From Candidatus Rokuibacteriota bacterium (GTDB lineage Bacteria > Methylomirabilota > Methylomirabilia > Rokubacteriales > CSP1-6), in assembly GCA_003220345.1 (NCBI GenBank), contig QHSC01000117.1, forward strand, positions 1-38,753: DNA of 38,753 nt, read 5' to 3'. Of the stretch, positions 8,153-16,331 are shown in pieces. The notes beneath the pieces were generated by a model. The model searched no databases. It was given only the letters and a program-made list of their open reading frames with translations, and had not been told where the DNA came from. Each line of letters begins with the position of its first letter. Positions within the stretch are counted from its first letter, which is position 1. Made by a program: the position numbers and the translations under genes.

Positions 8153-9418
8153 ATGAAATTCACCTGGTTCAACCTCATGCCGTGGCCGTACCTGCCGGAC
8201 GACTTCCGGGAGAAACACCGCTCCGTGTGGGTGGACATCCCCAACACGCTCTACGACCCGCGGAAAGGTCACGAGGTCTACCACACGTACCTCGACCAGC
8301 TCGAGTATGCCGAGTCGCTCGGCTTCGACGGCATCGGCTGCAACGAGCACCACCAGAACGGCTATGGATTGATGCCGTCGCCGAACCTGATCGCCGCGGC
8401 GCTCGCTCGCCGGACCTCGCGCGCCGCCCTCTGCGTGATCGGAAACTCGATCGTGGGCTACAACCCGCCCATTCGAGTGGCCGAGGAGTTCGCGATGCTG
8501 GACGTCATCTCCGGCGGGCGGCTCATCGCCGGGTTCCCGGTCGGGACCCCGATGGACACCAACTTTTGCTACGGGCAGATCCCCGCGCTCACACGCGACA
8601 AGTACCGCGAGGCGCACGAGATGATCATGAAGGCGTGGGCCAGCGACGAGCCGTTCGCCTTCGACGGCAAGTACAACCAGCTCCGCTGGGTCAATTGCTG
8701 GCCCAAGCCCATCCAGAAGCCGCACCCGCCCATCTACATCCCCGGCGGCGGCTCCATCGAGACGTGGGACTTCTGCCTCGACTACGACTACAACTACTCC
8801 TACCTGTCGTTCTTCGGCTACCTGCGCGGCAAGTCGCTGCTGGACGGCTACTGGGAGCGCGTGGCCAAGCGCGGCAAGGACGACTCGCCCTACCGCGCCG
8901 CCTTCGCCCAGATCATCTGCGTGGCCGACACCGACGCCGAGGCGGAGGCGCTCTACGCCGAGCACTGCCTCTACTTCTTCAACCGGTGCCTGCACGTCTT
9001 CCCGCCGTTCGCCGATCCCCCGGGCTACCGCACGATGGCGACCGTGAAGTACGGCGCGCTGTCGCAGCTCACGCAGGCGCGCCAAAAGATCCTCGAGAAC
9101 CTGACGTGGAAGCAGCTCGTGGACGAGCGCTTCGTCATCGCGGGCAGCCCCGAGACGGTCCGGCAGCAGCTCGAAGAGTGCATCAAGGGTCTCCGCATCG
9201 GCCACCTCTTCTGCCTGTTCCACAACGGCAACATGCCGGACTGGAAGACGCGCCATTCGTCGAAGCTCTTCGCCGAGAAGGTCATGCCCCACTTACGCGA
9301 CCTCTGGCCCGAGTGGAAGCACGACGAGCGCTGGTGGATGCATCCCATGGACGAGCGGGTCCGTCCGGAGGAGCGACGGCCGGGGGCGGAGAAGCCCCGC
9401 GCGGAGTGGAAGCGATGA
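8153..9418 (+). CDS. LLM-class flavin-dependent oxidoreductase (two-component monooxygenase type)
   Basis: The 421-residue protein is a longer LLM enzyme. It contains LEYAESLGFDGIGCNEHHQNGYGLMPSPN, the IGNSIVGYNPPIRVAEEFAMLDVISGGRLIAGFPVG barrel core, KPHPPIYIPGGGS and a C-terminal FVIAGSPETVRQQLEE segment typical of the family. Such enzymes use FMNH2 from a separate reductase to oxygenate small substrates. GAGAGG precedes the ATG, and a likely promoter lies about 100 nt upstream. Its stop overlaps the start of the alpha/beta hydrolase (ATGA). The LLM-hydrolase pairing recurs at 23589-25485, which suggests oxygenation followed by ester or lactone hydrolysis; this is inference. The C-terminus carries an unusually charged tail (RPEERRPGAEKPRAEWKR). 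Confidence 0.9.
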   Translation: MKFTWFNLMPWPYLPDDFREKHRSVWVDIPNTLYDPRKGHEVYHTYLDQLEYAESLGFDGIGCNEHHQNGYGLMPSPNLIAAALARRTSRAALCVIGNSIVGYNPPIRVAEEFAMLDVISGGRLIAGFPVGTPMDTNFCYGQIPALTRDKYREAHEMIMKAWASDEPFAFDGKYNQLRWVNCWPKPIQKPHPPIYIPGGGSIETWDFCLDYDYNYSYLSFFGYLRGKSLLDGYWERVAKRGKDDSPYRAAFAQIICVADTDAEAEALYAEHCLYFFNRCLHVFPPFADPPGYRTMATVKYGALSQLTQARQKILENLTWKQLVDERFVIAGSPETVRQQLEECIKGLRIGHLFCLFHNGNMPDWKTRHSSKLFAEKVMPHLRDLWPEWKHDERWWMHPMDERVRPEERRPGAEKPRAEWKR

Positions 9419-10210
9419 AATGGCAGACGGTCGAGACCAAGAAGGGCACGCGCTGCCGCGTGCTGGAGGGCGGCAGCGGCGCGCCCGTCGTCTTCCTCCA
9501 CAGCGCGGGCGGCCTGCTCCGCGACAACTCGTTCCTCGACCAGCTCGCGCAGCGGTATTCGGTGTTCGCGCCCGAGTGGCCGGGCTACGGCGAGTCGACG
9601 GGCGAGGAGCTGCTGGAGGACATGCTCGACTTCGCGCTGCACGGCTGGGACCTCGTGGACGCGCTGGGGCTCCGCCAGCCACACCTCGTCGGCCACTCGA
9701 TGGGCGGCATGATCGCCGCCGAGATGGCGTGCCTGGCGCCCCGCGATCTCAGCAAGCTCGTGCTCGTCGGCGCCGCGGGCTTGTGGCTGGACGAGCACCC
9801 GATTCCGGACATCTTCGCCATGCTCCCCCACCAGATCGCGGACGTGCTGTTCGCCGACCCGAAGAAGGGGCAGGCGTTGCTCACGGGCGGCGCCGACCTC
9901 TCCGACATGGAGGCGCTCAAGGACTTCTACGTCGCGTCGCAGCGGCGCCTGGCCATGGCTGGCAAGATCCTGTTCCCCATCCCGAACCGGCGCCTCTCCA
10001 AGCGTCTGTATCGCCTCACCGCCGAGACACTCGTTCTCTGGGGCGCCCCTCTGGGGTGCTGCCGACCGGCTGATCGTGCCGGCGTATGCCGAGCGCTGGA
10101 AGGCGCTGATCCCCACCGCGCGCGTACAGACGATCGACGGCGCGGGGCACATGCTCCCCTACGAGCAGCCGGAAGCGTTCGTCCGGACGGTCGGCGCCTT
10201 CTTGGGCTGA
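9415..10210 (+). pseudogene. Alpha/beta hydrolase, frameshifted by a short imperfect tandem duplication
   Basis: The protein has an alpha/beta hydrolase fold: VVFLHSAGG oxyanion region, then GHSMGG (about 93-98) with nucleophile Ser95. The frame breaks at about 10048. The remaining C-terminus, with ADRLIVPAYAERW (acid loop) and DGAGHMLPYEQP (catalytic His), continues in another frame to the stop at 10208-10210. The break sits at two adjacent copies of a CTCTGGGG-containing 13-nt unit (10036-10048 and 10049-10061), each encoding Leu-Trp-Gly-Ala in its own frame but with different synonymous codons. Removing one unit restores a normal 260-residue hydrolase. It starts at ATG 9415, overlapping the LLM stop. 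It may be a true frameshift, or two strain alleles joined during assembly. Confidence 0.82.
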
Positions 10211-10306
10211 GGCCGGCACGGATCGCAGTCGCGGAGGTAGCTACGGGCGACCCGGGCCGCGACCTCCCGGGGAGTGGATCCGGAGCGACCTCGAACGCGT
10301 ATCCTC

Positions 10307-11278
10307 TCACTCCTCGAGGAGCACGCAGTGCCGAGGTTCGGCGCTGACGAACACCTCGTCGCCCTCGGCCAGCGGTTCTGGCGCCGCCGAGCGCACGATG
10401 AGCTGCCGGCCGTCCCACTCCACGTGATACTGCGTGAAATCGCCCTGGAACACACGCTGCCGGATCCGGGCCGGCCATACGTTGACAGCCCTCTCCGGAC
10501 GCGCGCGCTCGAGGTCGGGACGGCGGCGGCCCCGGATCAGGTTGGCCGACCCCACGAAGTCCGCGACGAACGTGTTGCGCGGCCGATCGTAGATCTCGGC
10601 CGGCGTGCCTACCTGCTCGATGGCGCCATCGCGCATCACGATGATCCGGTCGGAGATGGCGAGCGCCTCCTCGAGATCGTGGGTCACGTAGACCGAGGTG
10701 ATGTCGAGGCGGCGCTGAAGCTCCTTCAGCTCCACGCGCATCTCGGCGCGTAGCTTGGCGTCGAGGTTCGACAGCGGCTCATCGAAGAGGAGCACCGAGG
10801 GCGAGAACACGAAGGCCCGGGCGAGGGCCACGCGCTGCTGCTGGCCTCCGGAGAGCTTGGATGCGCTGCGATCGTCGAGCTCGCCGAGCTGGACCAGGTC
10901 GAGGGCCTCGCGCACACGCGTCACGACCTCGGCCTCCGGACGGCGCCGCACGCGGAGGCCGTAGGCCACGTTGTCGAACACCGTCATGTGAGGCCAGATG
11001 GCGTAGGACTGAAAGACCATGGACAGCCCGCGACGCTCGGCGGGAACGTTCAGGCTCGTCGAGGACGCGAACACCGGGCTGCCGCCGATCCGGATCTCGC
11101 CCGACGTCGGCCGCTCCAGCCCCGCGATCGCCCGCAGCGTGGTCGTCTTGCCGCACCCCGAGGGGCCGAGCAGCGTGAGGTGTTCACCGGCCCCGACGGT
11201 GAACGTCACGCCGCGGACCGCGGCGACCGCGCCATAGCGCACGACCAGGTCGCGCACCTCGATCGACGCCTGGCTCAC
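10307..11278 (-). CDS. ABC transporter ATP-binding protein (iron(III)/spermidine-type)
   Basis: The 323-residue ATPase has all nucleotide-binding motifs: Walker A GPSGCGKT (38-45), Q-loop [11 protein letters not shown] (88-98), signature LSGGQQQR (142-149), Walker B LLFDEP (163-168), H-loop His200, and a short C-terminal TOBE-like domain. It powers the import system formed with the fused permease and Tat-exported SBP upstream, matching FbpC/PotA-type importers. It begins with GTG 11278, one nt after the permease stop, with GGAGGCGAG just upstream inside the permease end. This spacing indicates an operon. The ligand could be iron(III) or a small organic ion; the window does not settle it. Confidence 0.92.
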   Translation of the reverse strand: MSQASIEVRDLVVRYGAVAAVRGVTFTVGAGEHLTLLGPSGCGKTTTLRAIAGLERPTSGEIRIGGSPVFASSTSLNVPAERRGLSMVFQSYAIWPHMTVFDNVAYGLRVRRRPEAEVVTRVREALDLVQLGELDDRSASKLSGGQQQRVALARAFVFSPSVLLFDEPLSNLDAKLRAEMRVELKELQRRLDITSVYVTHDLEEALAISDRIIVMRDGAIEQVGTPAEIYDRPRNTFVADFVGSANLIRGRRRPDLERARPERAVNVWPARIRQRVFQGDFTQYHVEWDGRQLIVRSAAPEPLAEGDEVFVSAEPRHCVLLEE

Positions 11279-11279
11279 G

Positions 11280-13055
11280 TCACTCGCCTCCAGCCTGGAC
11301 GGCGCGGCGGGCTACCGCGAACATGATCGCGAGGGCCGCGGCCACCGCCAGCGTCTGCAGCAGCGCCATGGCCGCCGTGAGCTCGCTGCTCGTCGAGAAC
11401 CATGATTCGACGATGGCCGGGGTGATGACCTTGGACTTCGGGCCCATCAGCAAGATCGAGGCGCCCAGCTCGCGGACGCTGGCGATGAAGAGCAGGAGCC
11501 ACGCCGCGATCAGGCCGGGCTTGAGCAGCGGCATGGTGACGGTGCGCAGACGATAGCCCCACGTCGCCCCGCACATCTGCGCAGACTCCTCGAGCGAGCG
11601 ATCGATCTGGAGAATCACCCCCGAGATCGTCCGGAGGCCCAGGGGCAGGAACACCGTGAGGTACGCGATGAGCAGGAGCCACAGGGTGCCGTAGATGGGG
11701 ATCGGAAAGACCAGCCACGCCCACAGCATCCCGAAGGCAAAGACCAGGCGCGGGACGGCCTGCGGGAACATCAGCACATACTCGATGAGGCCGGCGCCGG
11801 GCAGGCGCGAGCGGTAGATCAGCCACGCGAGGAATCCCATCAGGACGACGCCGATGCTCGCGGTGGCGAAGCCGAGGAGCAGGCTGTTCCAGAGCGCCGA
11901 GCGCACCGCGTCCAGCGACAGCGCGGTCACGTAGTTGGCGAGCGTGAAGTTGTCCGCGCGGGGAAACACGGTCGTCAGGCGCTGGAGCGAGGCGTACAGG
12001 ATCGTCAGCACGGGCAGGATCACGGCCACGCTCAGGTAGCCCACGCACATACCGAGGAGCAGCCAGCGCAGGCGCCCGACGTCCATGACGCGCGGTCGGA
12101 AGGCCTTGCCCGTGATGGTGGCGTAGTTGCCGACGCTCACGATCCGACGGTAGGCCCACACCATCACGAACATCACCGCGAACAGCGACACCCCCATGGC
12201 CGCCGCCGTAGGAAAGCGCGGCGGGTACTGGGACACCAGCTGGTACATGGCCGTGGTCACGACGTAAAAGCGATTGGGGAGCCCGAGGACCAGGGCCGCC
12301 GAGAACGAGCCCAGCATCTCGGCAAAGACGAAGATGGTGGCCCCGAGCACGCCGGGCAGGACCAGCGGCAAGGTGATGCGCAGCATCGTCCGCACGCGGC
12401 CCGCGCCGAGGACCTGGGAGGCTTCCTCCAGCGCGGGGTCCATGGATTTCATGACGGCTCCGATCATCACGAAGGCGACCGAGCCTTCGAAGAGGGCCAT
12501 CACCCAGGCGATCCCCCATGGCGTGTTGACGTCGATGATGTGGCCGTCTCCCCCGAGCGCGCGCCAGATCTCATTGACGAAGCCGCTCCTCGGCGAGCCG
12601 ATGAGCGCCCAGGCGAGCGCGCCCATCAGTGGCGTCACGTAGTACGGCAGGGCCATGAGCTGCTCGAACGCCGCCCGGCCGGGCACGTTCGTGCGCGTCA
12701 GGATCCACCCCATGGCGAACCCGACCAGTACGGCCAGCACCGTCGCCATGCTCGCCACGAGCAACGTGTTGCCGAAGATGTGCGCGTAGCGGCCCAGGTC
12801 CGCGTAGTTTGCGAGACCGTAGGCCTCCGGCGGGCGGGCCTGTGGATCGCCAACGCTCAGGGAGGCTTGGACGAGATAGGCAATCGGGTAAAGGACGAGG
12901 ACTGCGGCGCCTCCGCCGACGAGCAGGCTGACGAGCCGCGGGCCCGGCCACCAGGACCGGGCCCGCTCGACGCCCGCCGTGATCGAGGAGCGCCCCGGGT
13001 CCCCCGGGGCGTGACGAGCGTCCGGGGGGCATGGCGGGCGCTCGAAGCCCCCCAT
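11280..13055 (-). CDS. ABC transporter permease, two fused domains (FbpB type)
   Basis: The 591-residue membrane protein contains two permease domains in tandem, about 12 hydrophobic segments in all. Each half has the EAA-like loop: [29 protein letters not shown] in the first and [29 protein letters not shown] in the second. This two-in-one layout is typical of iron(III) transport permeases. The ATG at 13055 is 5 nt after the SBP stop, with no strong ribosome-binding site, so coupled translation is likely. The same frame stays open upstream to 13418, but that part overlaps the SBP. A GC-rich hairpin (12991-13011) lies within the first 22 codons, so the true start could be further downstream, though I see no good alternative codon. 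Confidence 0.88.
   Translation of the reverse strand: MGGFERPPCPPDARHAPGDPGRSSITAGVERARSWWPGPRLVSLLVGGGAAVLVLYPIAYLVQASLSVGDPQARPPEAYGLANYADLGRYAHIFGNTLLVASMATVLAVLVGFAMGWILTRTNVPGRAAFEQLMALPYYVTPLMGALAWALIGSPRSGFVNEIWRALGGDGHIIDVNTPWGIAWVMALFEGSVAFVMIGAVMKSMDPALEEASQVLGAGRVRTMLRITLPLVLPGVLGATIFVFAEMLGSFSAALVLGLPNRFYVVTTAMYQLVSQYPPRFPTAAAMGVSLFAVMFVMVWAYRRIVSVGNYATITGKAFRPRVMDVGRLRWLLLGMCVGYLSVAVILPVLTILYASLQRLTTVFPRADNFTLANYVTALSLDAVRSALWNSLLLGFATASIGVVLMGFLAWLIYRSRLPGAGLIEYVLMFPQAVPRLVFAFGMLWAWLVFPIPIYGTLWLLLIAYLTVFLPLGLRTISGVILQIDRSLEESAQMCGATWGYRLRTVTMPLLKPGLIAAWLLLFIASVRELGASILLMGPKSKVITPAIVESWFSTSSELTAAMALLQTLAVAAALAIMFAVARRAVQAGGE
12991..13011 (-). repeat. GC-rich hairpin between SBP and permease, shared with the Liv operon
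   Basis: A perfect 9-bp stem with a 3-nt loop. With its flank it shares 20 nt (12980-12999) with the intercistronic hairpin at 20056-20075. Both copies follow the 3' end of an SBP gene, consistent with a REP-like mRNA-stabilising or attenuating element. Confidence 0.5.
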
Positions 13056-13060
13056 GCTGG

Positions 13061-14149
13061 TCAGAGCCCCATGATCGAGTTCCACTCCTTGACGAACACG
13101 GGGTGGCTGGCCGCGAAGTCGTTCCAGTCCGAAGGGAAGAGGAGCTTGAAGTCGGACAGGCGCTTGCCGGTCGGCATCGGCCCGGCATCGGCCCGCAGCG
13201 ATCCGTAGAGAAGGATCTTCTGATTCTGGTACACCTGCTGGCCGCGCCGGGAGAGGGCCCAGTCGACGAACAGCTTGGCCGCTTCGGGGTGAGGCGCACG
13301 GTTGACGACCCCGATGTAGAGCGAGATTGCCGGCAGCCCGTCGGCCGGCGCGACGAACTCGATGTCCGCGCCCTTCTCCGCAAAGAGCGTATAGCCGGCG
13401 TACTCGGCGAGCGCGCACACCCGGTCGTCACCCTTGGACAGCCGATCGAAGAGCTGGGCGCGTGCGTCGAAGCCCTTCGGCCGCTGCTTGGCGAACTCCA
13501 GCCAGAAGTCGTTGCCGTAGAGCCTGCGGAGCATGTACCACTGCGCGTGCTGCATGCCCGAGGTGGCCAGCTTGGCGCTGATCCCATCCTTGAACGCAGG
13601 GTTGAGGATATCCTTCCACGTCTTCGGCGCCTGCTCGGCCTTCACCCTGGCGCGGTTGTAGCTGATGCCGGAGAACGAGATGCCGCCCCAGCCGTAGTAA
13701 CCGGGGGGGGTCGACTGGTGCTCCGCCTTGTACGCGGCGTACTCCGGCGAGGCGTACTGCTCCCATCCGCCCTTCTTCTGGAAGTCGATGGCCGGTGAGA
13801 TGTCGGAGAGCTGCAGCACGTCCACGCCGAAGCGCCCAGCCGACCGCTCCGCGGTGATCTTCGCGTAGAGCGCCCCCGTCTGCAGGCGCACGTAGCTGGT
13901 CTTGATCTTCGGGAAGTCCTTCTTGAACGCGTCGAGCAGGACACCGATCCCAGCCTCGCCGTCGTGGCCGTAGTAGACGACCTCGCCTTCCTGCTCGGCC
14001 TTGGCGACGTCGGCCAGGGTCTGGAAGTCGTGCACCTTGGTGGCCGCCGAGGCGCGCGACCCGTGGGTCAGCAGGGGCATGGCGGCGGCGAGCGCTCCGG
14101 TCTTCAGAAAACGGCGACGGGTCACGACGGGGCGGTCGGACTCGATCAT
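13061..14149 (-). CDS. Iron(III)-type ABC transporter substrate-binding protein, Tat-exported
   Basis: The 362-residue protein begins with a twin-arginine signal (RRRFLKTG, about residues 11-18, then a hydrophobic Ala-rich segment). The mature part is an extracellular SBP of the FbpA-like family: GEVVYYGHDGEAGIGVLLDAFKK, SYNRARVKAEQAPKTWKDIL, then ASHPVFVKEWNSIMGL at the end. It delivers ligand to the fused permease and ATPase downstream. I chose ATG 14149 because it starts the Tat signal and has GAGGAG upstream; the 20 residues of open frame upstream to 14209 add nothing recognisable. Export by Tat may mean the protein folds or binds cofactor in the cytoplasm. The ligand is unknown. Confidence 0.88.
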   Translation of the reverse strand: MIESDRPVVTRRRFLKTGALAAAMPLLTHGSRASAATKVHDFQTLADVAKAEQEGEVVYYGHDGEAGIGVLLDAFKKDFPKIKTSYVRLQTGALYAKITAERSAGRFGVDVLQLSDISPAIDFQKKGGWEQYASPEYAAYKAEHQSTPPGYYGWGGISFSGISYNRARVKAEQAPKTWKDILNPAFKDGISAKLATSGMQHAQWYMLRRLYGNDFWLEFAKQRPKGFDARAQLFDRLSKGDDRVCALAEYAGYTLFAEKGADIEFVAPADGLPAISLYIGVVNRAPHPEAAKLFVDWALSRRGQQVYQNQKILLYGSLRADAGPMPTGKRLSDFKLLFPSDWNDFAASHPVFVKEWNSIMGL

Positions 14150-14248
14150 GCAGGAGTCTCCTCTTCGTTGGGGATCTCGGGGCGGTGTGGCCCGCCCATC
14201 GTAGCACATGCTACCCGGTGCCCTCGCCCAGCGGCGTCTGGCCGACGC

Positions 14249-14305
14249 GCCGACTCGACGAATCCCGAGGCCATCAAGCGCAATCCACCGCAGCCTCCGC
14301 GCTGA
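14249..14305 (+). pseudogene. 3'-terminal remnant of a second FAH-family gene
   Basis: These 57 nt encode ADSTNPEAIKRNPPQPPR followed by TGA, almost the same as the C-terminus of the FAH protein at 7086-8024 (ADSTNPEAVKRNRPQPAP). Upstream of 14247 no FAH sequence remains. The fragment lies on the plus strand between two minus-strand genes, next to a broken SBP that is paralogous to the SBP beside the intact FAH gene. This points to a duplicated SBP-FAH module that was later rearranged and mostly lost. Confidence 0.7.
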
Positions 14306-14392
14306 GGAAGGCCACCGGGCATGTTCGGTTGGGGGGTCCTACGAGCGGTAAGCACGCCGCGCCTGCGTACCGGCTTCTTGGGTCGACCCGTT

Positions 14393-15876
14393 TCACCTCG
14401 GCTTGAGCTTCAGGTCCTCGTAGGGCGCCGACCACGGATAGTCCGCGATGAGGCCGAGCCCCGACTCCGCCACCCGAGGACCAACCCCCTGCAGCAGCGC
14501 GAGCTGCCAGATGGGCAGGACCATGGCCTTGTCGTGAATCAGCTGCTGGATCCGGTGGAGCAGCGCAGAGCGCTTCTTCGGGTCGAGCTCACCCGCTTGC
14601 TCCTTGAAGAGCCCGTCGATGTCGGGGTATCCCCCGTAGGCGAAAGCGCCGCTCGAGACCACGAACGGCTCCATCCGGGTGGCGGCGTTGCCGAAGATGC
14701 CGCTCAGCCCGTAGACGATGTTCTTCAGCCTCTTCTCCTGATACGCCTTGAGGAACCCCGCCCGCTCGAGCGGGCGAAGCCTGGTCTTGATGCCGACGGC
14801 CTGAAGGTCGTTGAGGACCGGCTCGGCGTACTGGCAGGCCGACGCGTCGCACCAGAAGTCTCCGGCATCGAAGCCCTTCGGGTATCCGGCCTCCGCGAGG
14901 AGCTGCCTGGCCTTGATCGGATCGTAAGCGTGCAGGGGCGGCTGCCAGTAGAAGTCGAAGCTGGTGGGGATGATGCTCCCGGTGATCTTGGAATACCCGA
15001 GCGTCACCGCCTGGTTCAGCTCGGGTCCCACTGGTCGGCGAAGAGGAGCCAGTGGGTAGCCACGAACGGAGTCGGCCGCAGGCTGAGCCCCGGCGTGCGC
15101 CGCACTTCTTCGCCGAGCTCGCCATTGACCGCGTAGGCGATGTCCACTTCGCCCCGCTTGAGCATGGCCAGTCGCGTGGTGGCGTCGGGCACCGCCTTGA
15201 AGACCAGGCGCTTCACGCTCGGTGTCTTGCGCCAGTACCCGTCGAACGCGTCCAGCACGAGCTCGATCCCCGGCGTGAACGAAGCGAACTTGTAGGGCCC
15301 CGCCCCCACGGGCGCCTTCTTGAATCCGTCCTCGCCCACCTTCTCGACGTATTTTCTGGGGACGATCCAGGCCGCGCCCGTCGCCGGCGTGCCGTAGAAC
15401 GCCATGAAATCCGGCCAGGGCTGCTTGAGCCGGAACCGGACGCGCCCGGGATCCGGAGTCTCCACCGCAGCCACCCTCTCCTTCAGGACCTGCGCGGAGA
15501 TGCCGCGGTACCGCTCGAACGAGAATTTGACGTCATCGGCGGTGACCGGCTCGCCGTTGTGGAACCTCGCGCCTTTGCGCAGCACGAACTCGTAGACGAG
15601 ACCGTCGGGCGACCGGCTCCACGACTCGGCGAGACCGGGGGCCATGGCCTTCTCCGGCATCGGCTTCACGAGGGCGTCGTGGAGGGCGTAGATGATCATG
15701 AAGGGCGTGATGAGGCCCGCCGTCTCGGCGGGCTCGAAGAGGGTCGGCGCCAAGCTGAAGTGCAGGGCCCAGCTCATCTGGCCCACCGGCGCTTCGGTGG
15801 CGAGCGCACGCGGGGATGCAACCGACAGCAGAGCGAGAACAGCGGCCATCACGAGTCGTGTGCGTCGGCTCGTCAC
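14393..15876 (-). pseudogene. ABC transporter substrate-binding protein, family 5, broken by an internal deletion
   Basis: The protein starts at GTG 15876 (AAGGAG 6 nt upstream), has a signal peptide, and follows the SBP at 5513 closely (SPDGLVYEFVLRKG, VTADDVKFSFERYRG, GTPATGAAWIVPRKYVEKVG). After DQWDP, at about 15025, it hits a stop; the remainder resumes in another frame at ELNQAVTLGYSKITGS and runs to 14393. Compared with its paralog about 21 residues (SPWADRRVRLAANHAIDR in the other copy) are missing and the frame is lost. The rest is well preserved, including SAPYEDLKLKPR at the C-terminus, so the damage is recent or an assembly artefact. It lies 46 nt after the OsmC-like gene. Confidence 0.82.
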
Positions 15877-15922
15877 GATCGTCTCCTTGCGGCTAGGCGG
15901 ACATTGCTTCGATCGCCGCGGC

Positions 15923-16312
15923 TCAGGCGAGGGTCAGACGCAGACTCACGGGGACGCTGAGGGCGCGGCTGATGCGGCAGCTCTCGGCCGCCTCGCGAAG
16001 GCCGGCCAGCTGCACGTCGTCGAAGGACCCTTCCAGGATCAGCTCCGCGTCGATCGCGACGATGCGGCCTTGAGCCTCGGTGGCCTCCAGTCGAGCTTCG
16101 AGCCGTCGGACCGACCACTGTCTCCGTTCGGCGAACCGCCGAACGTTCGAGAGCTTTCAGGCGCCGATGGCTCCGAGAAGCATTTCGGCCGGCGACGGGC
16201 CCTCGTCTCCGCCTCCCGCTTCCTTGGGAGCATCGAAGATCACCCGATGCGGCCCGATCGTCGTCTCCGCTTTCATGCCCGCCAGCGACTGCACCGTCAC
16301 CCGTCTTGCCAT
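15923..16312 (-). CDS. OsmC/Ohr-family protein, probable selenoprotein (in-frame TGA at catalytic Cys)
   Basis: Reading through one TGA gives 129 residues with the OsmC/Ohr plan: an N-terminal beta region (VTVQSLAGMKAETTIGPHRVIFD), GPSPAEMLLGAIGA followed by TGA (codon 52, 16157-16159), a long helix, EAQGRIVAIDAELILEG, and LREAAESCRISRAL with the second conserved Cys. OsmC/Ohr proteins reduce organic peroxides using a Cys pair; TGA replaces exactly the first (peroxidatic) Cys of the GAC motif. Selenocysteine there is known for some metagenomic OsmC-like proteins. A 9-bp stem-loop starts within 12 nt downstream (16125-16145). The start ATG 16312 has AAAGGA upstream and lies 19 nt after the LLM gene. 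Translation beyond TGA stays in frame for 77 codons with no other stop, which argues against decay. A nonsense mutation remains possible. Confidence 0.78.
16125..16145 (-). promoter_or_regulatory. Candidate bacterial SECIS element of the OsmC-like gene
   Basis: In the message, CGUUCGGCG and CGCCGAACG form a perfect 9-bp stem around the loop GUU. The loop begins 21 nt after the TGA at 16157-16159, inside the 16-37 nt window described for bacterial SECIS elements, and its first base is G as expected. It is coding, as all bacterial SECIS elements are. Confidence 0.65.
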
Positions 16313-16331
16313 CTCGTCCTTTCGGTCCGCC

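Noticed and set aside
10211..10306. Possible terminator between the convergent hydrolase and ATPase genes
   Set aside because: The only pairing (GGAGGT with ACCTCC) has a long loop and no U-run.
13056..13418. 121-codon N-terminal extension of the fused permease
   Set aside because: It lies in the Tat-exported SBP gene and has no membrane or permease character.
16039..16312. Short separate ORFs in the OsmC region
   Set aside because: Other frames have no OsmC similarity; only reading through the TGA gives the complete family pattern.
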